From Pseudoips prasinana (Eukaryota; Arthropoda; Insecta; Lepidoptera; Nolidae), in the NCBI GenBank assembly GCA_951640165.1, contig OX621260.1, forward strand, positions 12,108,001 to 12,172,000: DNA of 64,000 nucleotides. Direction: 5' to 3'. The translations under genes and the position numbers were made by a program. The notes beneath the pieces were generated by a model that made no database searches, had not been told where the DNA came from, and was given only the letters and a program-made list of their open reading frames with translations. Positions 12,301-24,300 of this stretch are shown piece after piece (positions within the stretch are counted from its first letter, which is position 1; each line of letters starts with the position of its first letter).

Positions 12301-15300
12301 TAGATTTTGTACACACAGAAATAACAAAAGTAAATTAAATGAAGAAGAGACAGGTAGTACATGGGTGCTGCTTATTTCAAAAGATATTAAAGTACAATAG
12401 GCATGTGCGTAGGTTTATAATATCATTACATAAACTACATATACATAAATATATACATAACTAGGATGAAGAGGACTGATAGTAGATAGTGTTTTGGAAT
12501 TACGGATGTTAGGAGGGAGAGAATTCCACAATCTGACTGCCTTAACCATGTAGGAATGAGAATGGAAATCTGTTTTATGCAATGGGAATTTAAGAAGATA
12601 TTTAAGGTGTGACCAGCAGGGGGCATTAGGAACACGAGAGTAGGAAAAGCTTAGTTTGGGATAAAATGGCCGTGTGTGAATAATGTCCCAAAATATTATT
12701 ATATTATTACTATTGTATCCATTAGGTTGAAAAACGTGCAGACTCCTGAAGAATTGCGCGACGTGCACACTCATTTCTTGCTGTACTACTCCAGCGACCT
12801 GCCCGATATGCAGAGGGTGCAGCGCGGTAAGGAGAGAAAGAGAGAGCTAGAGGAGAAAAAGTAAGTTGTACCACTTTATATTAAACGGTATTGTGTTGAA
12901 ATAAGAGCTATAATCAATTAAAAAGCATAAAATGGGTTAAAATAATGTCTCTAAGATTAACAACATAACATAGATAATCCTACTACTATTATAAGTGTGA
13001 GAGTTTCTGAGTACGGATATGGATGTTTGTTACTCTGCCACGCAAAATTACGGATCGGATTTTGACGAAACTTTGGAGTAATATATAGTTTTTATATCCG
13101 AAAAACACATAGGCTATTATTTATAAAGTTTAACGCGGGTGAAAACGTGGGGCATATAATTTATAAGGTTATAGTTTAACGCGGGTGAAACCGCGAGGTG
13201 CCAGTGGATTATAATAATGGCGCTCCTGGTCGCTTTTTGTATCAGTGACTAACCAATTACGCAGAACATAATAATTATAATGCTCGATTTTGTGCGTAAA
13301 CAAAGAGGCACCTTTTACTCCCTCGCTCATCTTGAAATGATGGGACTGTGATCAGTCACAACTAGGGGAAAATGAGGCCCCTAAACTTTATCACGTTTGA
13401 ATAAGGTCCAGAAACAATGAATAAAAAATATAGAAATCCTGGTCAAGGAAAAAGATCGACAGAATTACGTGCTGTCCGAGGCACGGGGGGGTGTAATACT
13501 GCCAAATTACTGAATCTTGTCTTATTGTCTATGCTACTGGTTTTATTGTAAGAATAATCCCCATTGTCACTTTTTGGGCCCCTTCGATTTAAACCTCAAT
13601 TTTGGTCATCAATCTATACATATAATAAAATCGTAGAAAAGTCAAAACATTGAATTTTTTTTTAAAGGATACTTGGGGCGTGATCTACAATCGATATCGA
13701 AGCCAAAAATATAGTTTTTAGAATTTTTGTCTGTTTATTTGTATGTCCATGTGTATGTCCGGGCTAAACTCAAAAATTTTGCATGAATATTATAAGAGGT
13801 TGAATCAACATATTATAGGCTAAATATTATCACGCTATCACCTACGGGGGAAGAGCTGTGATAATTTATAAAATTTAACGCGGGTAAAACCGCGGGGCAC
13901 AGCTAGTATAGAATATATGTAATTACATTTAAATTGGTTTAGTCTTGTGAACTATGGAATTTGCAACTTTTTTTATTTATTCTACCAGGCGTTTAGCGCG
14001 TGAAGAAGCAGACAAGAACGGCGAGGACCCTGACGAGGCTGTGGCGGCTGTTGAAGCGGCAGAGCCTGATGACGAGGAGCCCACTGAAGTAAAGTACGCC
14101 GCGCGCTCCGGTCCCTACGAGCTGTGCAGAAAGCAGGGCATTGGTATGTATATTACAGTTATCTAGAAGCGCCATCTATTGATGGATAAGAGAATGTCTT
14201 CACCAAGTTTACAATCCCCGAAACAAAAATGAGGAGTGTTATGAGTTTCACGTCGATCTCTCTCTCTCTCTCCCTTTGCCAGAGTTTGCTTAGCTCATCA
14301 TATCATCATATAAGCCGAAAGACGTCCACTGCTGGGCAAAGGCTTCCCCCAAGGATCTCCACTATGGCCGGTCTTCTTAGCTATATATATATGGTTAATA
14401 TGGGACCAGCACTGTAAGAGTCGGGGGTTTTCCAACCGTTAGGTTTCGTCAGTCAACTGATAAGTTCGACTAACGCCGTTCCCACTTATTGCAGAACCTC
14501 TGGTGAAGAAGTTTGGTCTAACGCCCGAGCAGTTTGCCGAGAACGTGCGCGACAACTATCAGAGGCACGAAGTCGAACAGCAACCCGTGGCACCGCTAGA
14601 AGCCGCTGCTGAATACGTAAGTGCTTTTGACATAATAATATCTGTGTTTCAGTATTGTATTATTATTCCATATTTGAAGTTTGTAAGTGTGTGCAACATA
14701 TGAAAATCGAACTGACATAATTTTGTTTCTGTCTAGTTGTGGAAGCTTGTTATTGGCATTTGTTTATCAAAATGTTTGTAACCATTCGTATGTAGCTGCT
14801 AGTTTCCCAAATAAAATAAAATTAATACATAATTTAAGGCAAACCTACACAACGCTCGCAAGAAAAAAAGTTTCCAGATTAACAGTAATGATAAACCAAT
14901 TAGTAATATTTTCAAGCAAAGTACAATATTCGTAGCCTCTTTATATCATGCTGTCTCCAGCTTTGCTCTGGAAGGAAGTGGAACAACTTTTTTTCCAACT
15001 CCTTGTTTCTTTCTGATTAAATTCGTTGCGGGATCCACGATTCCCCAGGACTAGGGCATGCAATTATAATAATATCATTTTAGTATCGGTATAATTGGAT
15101 AAAGTTATCCGGATAATACGAATATTTGGATAAGAGTGATCTAACCACAATATTATCAAGTTGCATGTGAAAAACACATCTTTCACATTCTACGATTGAC
15201 CTCCTTCTCGCAGCTGGACCTTCCTAGTTAGATGTCTGATCTGCCTTAGGTAAATACAGTTCTCTACAACTTTAAGTGTGGAGCTGTCTCCAATCTTAAC

Positions 15301-18300
15301 TTGAGTGTGTGCAACATGGATGTTCGACACGATTTTCGACTAACCCATGTTCATGTTCAGAGACTCTGCTAAGGCCATCAAACAGTGTACCGAGGTCTTC
15401 CAATGTCTCAGCCATGACTACTATATCGTCGGCAAATCGAAGGTGGTTGATGTACCTACTCGTCATTGACATTGATTCCCGACCCTTTCTAGTCCAGAAG
15501 CTTGAAGATATCTTCAATGCAGCAGTGCTATAACATTTCGCTGTCTCACGCCTCACTGCAAGTTCTGGTCCTGGAATCGCACTGACATAGTGGCTTTTTC
15601 TAACAAACACTTTAACACCTCGATATACCGGTAGTCCGACGGGCTTTGGAGACACTTCAACACGGCCCAGGTTTCGATCGAAACAAAGCCTTTCTCATAG
15701 TCTACAAACGCTAAGCATAACAGGCTCAGTAGTGTGATGGGTCTATAATTCTTCAATAGAGTTTTAACGCCCTTTTTGAAGAAGAGCTCCACGACACCTC
15801 TGTACCATGGTTGTGGCGTTCGACCATCTAGTATGCCGGAGTTAAATAATTTCTTAAGGGCCCGTAAGATTGGTGTACCATCCACCTTTAGAAGCTCTGC
15901 TGTAACTCCATCTCGTACGGGCTGCCGTCTGAGATGTGTTCGGTGTAATGTCGGGTTAGTGGTGCTCTGACATCGAAGCCATTACTATTGACAGGTGGCG
16001 ACATCCGTAGAACTTCTCGATCTGTGCTAGCAACGGTTTAGACGTGACAATTTTACCATCCTCAGTCTTTAGTTTCGTCAGTTGGCTCTGTGTTAGATTT
16101 GGCCTAAATTTATTGCACAGGTGGCCCTTTCAGATGCCACACTGGCTAGAGTAATGGTCATAAGAAAATCATATATTTGACTACGATGATGACTTCTTCG
16201 ATTTCTTCTATCAATGAGTGTCATTTGTACTCCGTAGAGTTTCTAAGTCTTCATCTTGCATTGGAAATACAGTGGATGCTGTGGTGTGCTTGAAAAGAAT
16301 TTTTCGACCTCTTTGCTTAAACGTTCTTTAATTGACAAAGATTCCACACATGTTCTTTGCCGTTTAAGTGCAAATGTATAAGTGCAACATCATCATAATC
16401 CGCTGCAGTTTCCGTTATAATAGGAACCGTTTTTTTATAATAAATCCAAAACGAACCCTAGCACTGGCACTATATTAAAAGAAATACTGAATAGGTATTA
16501 TAAATTTATAGAATTTCGTAGGGTTGTGCTAGTATTTTAATGTACTAACAACTTCCGTTTGTCAGCGTTTAATTATGCTTTCTTTTAAGGATTCTACTAG
16601 TGCGCTTATTTGTCGAATTTCATCCATTTTATTCGTATTATCCGAATAGTGCATTTGATATTCGGACATTTTATTTCACGGATATCCGGATAATTTCGAT
16701 ATCCAAATATCCGGATAGTATCCCCTACCTAGGACATATCTGAGCTTTCATTGTGTACCTCTGTTGCTCCTGGCTTACAGCAGGTGCAGTGGTGGTAAGA
16801 TGAAACGACTAGTCCCATTTATTTTTTTTATGTGTGTATTTGTATCGGTCATAGATATTTTTCTAAAGCCCTAAATGAAGGCCCTAAGAAAGTGTTTGAA
16901 TTTTAATATAACCCTTCATTTTAACTCTTCTACCACCAACCTCCATTAATAATTTTCAACTCTCAGTGATCTATCGATATCGATCACCTCCAAAGTGGTA
17001 AAATGAGAGAATCGAGATGTGACACCGGTAATCCTAGAGGGTCTACGTCTCGCTTCTCACCCAGCAAACAAGACGGATTAAGGATCTGAACGAAGCCGGT
17101 TTTCTATCAACAAATCGATATATCAGCTTAATTTAATGAATTTGTCCCGCAAATTCGTTATATCATACCATGCAGATTACGACCACGAAGACTGCGAGCA
17201 CAATTTTTCTCCACAACTTTTCCATTTGTATCCATGAAATGCTCTCTTCGCTTCGCGTATTCGCGCATTCACGAAGACCACTGGCGCAGAATTTTATGCA
17301 AATTCTGCGCCACTGTCTTCGTGAATGCGCCCTGAGCCGAGGTTGGAATCCCAAAGGGTGTTGTCTTCTTGACTGCTTGTTTTTTCTTGCCCTTGGACAG
17401 CTTGAACACCCTTTCACCTCTGTTAATGGCACAATTGATCGATTAGAAACTCAGAGGACGTATTTTCATGTAATATTAGTAACCGTAATTCAATAATTTA
17501 GATCACTAAACCTTGTTTGCTCTAGTAACCAAAAGGGTATTTCTTAAATTTCGTTTTGGATGTGCGGTCAAGCGATGTTGATGTAGCTCGTGGGTGGCAC
17601 AGATGGGGTCGGTGGGCTCTGCGGCGGAGACGGTGCGACGCGCCGTGTACATGTGCGGGGTGCAGCTGGCGCGCGAGCCGCTGCTGCGCTCCACGCTGCG
17701 CGACGCGCTGCGCGACCGCGCCACGCTGTGCGTGCGCCCCACGCCGCGCGGCCTCAAGGAGATCGACGAGAACCACCCCTGCTTTGGGTAACTCAGCTCT
17801 CTGACAGGGTACAGTAGACGGTGCCGCGTGCAGCTGGCGTGCGAGCCGCTGCTGTGCTGTGCTCCTTTTTAGGGTTCCGTAGCTAAATGGCAAAAAATGG
17901 ATCCCTTATAGATTCGTCATGGCTGTCTGTCCGTCCGTATGTCACAGTCACTTTTTCCGAAACTGTAAGAAATTGGTAAGTAGATGTATTCTGTGAACCC
18001 GCCTAAAGATTTCTGCACAAAAATAGAAAAAAAAAACAATAATTTTGGGGGCTGCCCATTCAAAACATTTTTTTTGTCGTACTCATACATGTGTGGGGTA
18101 TCTATGGCTAGGTCTTCAAAAATGATATTGAGGTTTGTAATATCATCTTTTTCTAAACTTAATAGTTTGCGCGAGAGACACCTCCAAAGTGGTAAAATGA
18201 GTGTCCCCCCTGTAACTTCTAAAATAAGAAAATGATAAAACTAAAAAAATATATATGATGTACATTACCATGCAAACTTCCACCGAAAATTGGTTTGAAC

Positions 18301-21300
18301 GAGGCCTAGTAAGTAGTATTTTTTCATACAACTATTTCTTATTGTTGATCTTTGTGAGAGGATAAATAAATGATTATTATTATTATAGATCATTCAATGG
18401 TCTGTTTTGTTTCTTAATAATGTAGTCAAAACAGTATATATTATCTTCAGCAGGCAATATACAGGACATGCCATTGTTTTAACTATTGTGCTTCTAGTCG
18501 TACCAATGTCAATACTTTCCATGGTGGTTTTAGAAATTATTTGTGGAAGAATTTGTAAATATTTAATTAGCAGATACACTTCATCAAAATTTATCGGGTG
18601 TTATTTGCGAACATAAACCAAATTCCACACAAAGACATAATTATTTTTGTGATTCCACAGTTTAAAGTATATGAAGAAGAAGCCAGTGCGAGATTTAACT
18701 GGCGAGCAGTTCTTGAAACTGAGCATAGCTGCGGAGGACAAACTGCTCGAGCTGAGCATCAGCGAACAAATTGAGGGCAACACCAGTTCTAGTTACTTAG
18801 AAGAATTGAAACAGCTTTATCAAAAGGTAAGCTATTGTTATGAAAGTTCTCACGCGTGGTACCCGCGTTTAAACAATTTATTGTGGGCTATGTGTTAAGA
18901 AGATTGACAAAACAAGTATACCTAGCTTGTGGGAATGGCACAATCGGGTAGGGAGCAATATTTCCGCAATGGATTGTGATCATCATTTGGAGGGTTGGGT
19001 TGGCGACCGCAGTATAATGGTCTTAGTACACAGAGAGACGCCGCTGCCCATTCTCTAAGACATATTCCCTCGGTATGACTTTTAGCCCTACACGGGATGA
19101 AATGGGATAGTGATATTCTTTGCTGTCAGCCACACAGCATTTATTAAATTTAACATTCGTCAACTAATTAATATTTATATTTGCGGACATAGGGGATTAA
19201 ATAGAAAATATCGAGGACATGGGTTGTAGTATTACAAGTTAACTGTATATAATTAAGTCACTACTCAGCATCTTAATAAATGTATCTATTTAGTGTATCT
19301 ATCTAAATGTATCTATAATGAAGCCCTTTATCAAATGATAGCCTATTTAGACTGATATCATAAACTGAAGAGCATTTAGGCGCAATTTGAAAAATCATCA
19401 TCATTATATCAACGTCCATTGCTGGAAAAAGACCTGCCCCAAGGATCTCCACAATGGCCAGTCTTGCGCTGCCCGCATCCAGCGGCTTTCCGCGCAATTT
19501 GCAAATTAATGAAAACAAAATTTGCTCATTGTTCAGGATGAATTCGCCGCTACTGTAGAAGCTTGGAACGAACTTCGTGCAGAGGCTGTGACCATCGCGC
19601 TCACTAAGATTGTAATGCCGGAACTGCGCAGGGAGTTACATGCTGTGCTACTGCAGGAGGCTAAAGAGTATATACTGAAGTAAGTGAAACTACCCTTCTA
19701 GCCCATTACAAACCAGTTGGTATATTTCTAATTTATTGGTTTTGGACCTTATTATAAGCTAATAGAGTTCAAAATGGTGGTGGTAACTATATCGCCACTG
19801 CCCGGGAAAGGGCTAGAGTACAATGAATGTAAAACGTGATTATCAGCAATCCGTTCCTTCACCTAAAGTGAGGTCCAATCCATACGAGGTTGCCATTGGT
19901 CTGTACTTTTTGGTTTTTGCAGAGGGTGAGCAGTTAACAGTGAAATCAGAGCGTTATGTAAAGTTGTTTGACAATTTTTGGTGCATGAACTGCTAGACTT
20001 CTTTAGCTAAAACGAAAGAACACGGTTCTTAATGGACGGAGCAACGTCACATACCTTCATCACGACCTTGACACAAGTTTCTGAAATTTTCCTTACTGAA
20101 AAGGTCCTTCAAGTGAGATGACATATTATATTGGCCTTGATGGAGTCCAGATTTAACCCAAAAGGGCGTGCTCGTTTGCTATGAGGTTGCCTTAAATTTA
20201 CGCTAGTAACCCTGCCGATTTCCCACGTGCATTTTAGAAAATATCAAAATTGCCTTGGATATTTTATGTATTCATCAAATGTGTGCCGCAAACGCGAGGG
20301 TTTACATTTGGACTATTATGTTCTAGCAATAAATTCTCAAATTTTATCATTAATAAACATTTTAAACCAGTCACTAATGCTACTCCATAATCCATAATAA
20401 ATAAGTACTTCTTTTATTGAATACTAAACTCTAAACCTAGGTTAGTAAGAGTGTGTTTTGTTTGCAAGGTGTTGTCGCCGCCGCCTTTATGACTGGCTCA
20501 AAGTGGCGCCGTACGAGTCGCGAGTGTCTGACGACGACGATGACGAGTGGGACGCGTCAAATGGTACGTTTTGAGCTATCATACTATGTAACGCCACTTG
20601 CATTACGAACGAACGCAAAAACGGGTTTGTAGAACTATGTGTGTGCTTACTTCTACCAAAATGTATAAATACATCATACGTCCACTGCTGGACAAAAGCA
20701 TCCCCAAAGAATGGGGGTCATGACATAATCGCCACGGTTTTCAGACGGGTTGGCGTAATACGTTTGCGCAGTTTGATGGTCATAGTTCACAGAGAAACGC
20801 TGCTGCCCGTTCTCTGGTAGGTATTCCCTCGGGACGATTTCTACGCCCCCCACAGCGGAAGAATACACAGGTGAAAAATAATATAGTTAAGAATGCAATA
20901 AATACTTAACTATATTACCAAAAAGACGCAACTTTATACGCATGATTCGTAATTCACCTGAATATCTAACTCTATCCGCCTGGTTTTTTTCGTAGGTGTA
21001 AATTTAAGCACTGTAGAACGCAAAATCCAATTCTCTGTCTATTTACTGTTTATACGGGTGTGAAACTTAATATTATAAATACTTTGATATTGTTTTGTAA
21101 TAAAGTATTATAGTTTACTATTTGTATTAATTAAATTAAATTTAGCCTAGAGACCAATAAATTGATTTACGTTTACTTAAACTTCTATTTGAGTAAATTA
21201 ATCTAAGAATTATTTAATCGGTTATCTTAGGTCATATCTGTCAAGAAGTTTGTTATTATGTTCTTTATAAATTATTTATGCCACTAATCACCAATTCTCT

Positions 21301-24300
21301 CTGTTTGCCTATTTCTAATCTCTCTTTTACTCCCTTTCTCTCCCTCTCTCCCCCTCCCCTTTTCTGTCTATATCTCATTCGGTCCCTATTTCTTTCTTAA
21401 TCTTGTTCTGTCATTCTACAATGTAACAAGTACAAACCTTTGTTAATGCTTAAGTGCAAAATAAATTTTATTATTTCATTGCTAGGAAATAAAAAAATTA
21501 ACCATCTTCCAACTATTAACGTGGCATTGTTCACTGACCCATTAAAATCTTTAAGATTTGGTCCAATATCATAATAATAGTGTTAATGTCTGTGTGTCAG
21601 GTTTGCGTGTCCTGTCGATCGCGTACGTGCCGGAGCGCACGCACGCGTCGTTCGCGTGCGTGATCGCGGCGGGCGGCGAGGTGGTGGACCACCTGCGCCT
21701 GCCGCACCTGCTGTACCGACGGAACGCCTGGGACGCGCTCGAGCGGGAGAACAAGCAGGCCGACATGACGGCGCTCAGGAGGTATTCTATATCTGATATT
21801 TTTCATTGATTTTGAACCTTATTCCTAAGTGATACGGTTGAAATTGATGGGGTCTCGTATAGCACGTAAGCTGTTTAAGGGTTAAACGATAAATTCTTGA
21901 ATTATCATGTCAGCCGAATGTCGTCCACTGCTGGAAAGCGTCCTCAAAAGATTTCCTCATGGAGATGTGTCCATAATTAGGTTATGTCCTTATTGGTTAA
22001 AACCTCAAAAGTATTGTTATGAAGGGAGGAAGGTTGATGCTAAAAGTAGCCTTTGACGGTCATAGGAGCACTACTAGTTGGTAGTGATCCTGCCTACGAA
22101 GCTGGTGGTCCTGGGTTCGAATCCTGGTATGTGCAAATATTTGTGTGATGAGCACGAATATTTGTTTCTGAGTCATGGATGTTTTCTATGTATTTAAGTA
22201 TATATCTATCTAAATAAGTATGTATATCGTCGCCTGGTACCCATAGTACAAGCTTTGCTTAGTTTGGGGCTAGGATGATCTGTGTGACATTGTCCCTAGA
22301 TATTATTAAATAAATAAAATTAAAAAGGTTTTTACTCACGTAGACTTAAAAAAAGCGCTTGTAAATAGTCAGAACATGTTTGTAGTAATATAGTTGTATA
22401 CATTATTATTTCTAGTAACATAAATATACATTATTATTTCTAGTAACATAAATATACATTATTATTTCTAGTAACATAGATATTAAGGTACATATTGTAT
22501 GAAAACATTTATAAAATTTATTTTATTATAGCAATGATATTTAGCTAGCTCGTACCAAGTTATTGTCAAGAAATTATGTTTAATTATCTAGTTTAAGTCT
22601 AATATTTTTACTACATATTGTCAAGTGTTCTGTCTATATTAAGGTATTATTATTATGACGGACCTTGTGGTAATAACGACTGTCGCGCTTTAATGCTACC
22701 ACCGGATCCAATGCGCCCCAACTGAGAAGACACAGCGAAACAAACTCAGTGGGTTCATCTACTACCGGTTTCAACACGACCCAGTTGAGACGGTCCGGCG
22801 AAACATACTCAAGCGGGCATGAACACAGGATTTGGTCCAATTAGAGTAATTATTTAGTAGGCAAACACAATATATGCTCGATCGGTTGTCTGAATGCTTA
22901 TTATTTTAGATTATATTTAGGTATACAAAAGAAAAACTTCGAAACAATAACATTATTCATTTTGAGACAGTCAATAATTTTAAATTAAGTATATGATAGC
23001 AATCATTTACAGATAGTTCACGTAACACAGCAGATCAGTCATGTCTATATGGCTACAAGATCTCCAGCGAGCAATGTGCAGGTAGGAAGTGAGAGCCAGA
23101 CGTCTTTGTGATCGATGTACTCCTTAGTGGTGTAATAACCCCTAGCCATAAGTATACGTTTAATATGTGTTTTAAAACTTATTATTATTATTATATTATT
23201 TGCACTACAGTGTTACTGGCAGTGTTCTCGACTACTCTGACTAGAATCTCCTATTTGTACTTGCATACATGCATAGACTCTCGCCTGTTTCCCAGAAGGG
23301 TAGGCAGAGACAATGGATTTCCATTTGTCACGATCTTTGCACGCCTTTCACTGCCACACTACCATTCTTCATACATGCTCTCTACGACACACGCAGAATC
23401 TAACGAGGTCTTTCCCCCCCGGCTGTACCATTCACACAGGCCTATTTATACACAATCTTTTCCCAGGTTCATCCTACGGAAGAAGCCCCACGTAATAGTA
23501 ATAGGCGGCGAGTCCCGCGAAGCTCTGAACGTGAAAGCGGACGTGTCGGAGTGCGTGCAGCAACTCGTAGAAGACGAGCAGTTCCCCCGCATACCCATAG
23601 AGATTGCAGACAATCATATCAGCAAGGTCTATAGCAACAGTATACGAGGAAGGGTAAGTCCTAAATCATCATCATCATTATTACAGCTGATAAAAGTCAA
23701 CTGCTGAACAAGCCTCCCCGAAGAATCCTCTTGGAGGGATATGCTATAACCGCCACGCTTGGCAGACTGGTTGGCGATCGCAGTAAGATTGTATTGATGG
23801 TACTCGGAAAGAAGCTGCTGCCCGTCCTCTGGTTGATATTCCCTCGGGTCGACTGCTACGCCCCCCACGGGATGAGATGGGTTGATGATATTCTGATATT
23901 GATGATTTGACGGTCACCATAACCTAGTTGGTAGTGCTCCTGCCTACGAAGCTGGTGGTCCTGGGTTCGAATCCCGGTAAGTGTAAATATTTGTGTGATG
24001 AGCATGAATACTTGTTTCTGAGTCATGGATGTTTTCTATGTATTTAAGTATTTATCTATCTATATAAGTATGTATATCGTTGCCTGGTACCCATAGTACA
24101 AGCTTTGCTTAATTTGGGGCTAGGATGATCTGTGTGACATTGTCCCCAGATATTATTATTATTATTTATATGTAATGTAGTTCCCATTTATAAATAATTA
24201 ATTATAATGTCGATAAAAAAAAAAATATATTATATTCGACGCCGTCACCACACAGCAATATCTACCACCCAGTGCCAGTTGGATAGAAATATAATTTTGA

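Larger units (their letters stand above)
11950..12714 (+). mobile_element. tRNA-derived SINE family 3, split by two later insertions
   Basis: The head has B box GGTTCGATTCCC. The body is TTTGTCCTGAGTCTGGGTGT, GTATGTATTTACAAAAGA and CTGGTTTCCATAGTAC. A MITE interrupts the body at 12142-12270, and a LINE fragment at 12287-12648. The SINE resumes at GCTTAGTTTGGG and ends GTGTGTGAATAATGTCCC, just before exon 9. Confidence 0.85.

Noticed and set aside
17556..17817. Alternative open frames across exon 12
   Set aside because: High GC removes stop codons in all frames. Only the frame that joins exons 11 and 13 in phase matches SPT6.
22399..22482. CRISPR-like array
   Set aside because: Units are directly adjacent without spacers; this is a minisatellite in eukaryotic DNA.
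23108..23707. 199-codon open frame containing exon 17
   Set aside because: Its first 120 codons are repeat and intron sequence; only the part from 23467 is coding, after a clear CCCAG acceptor.
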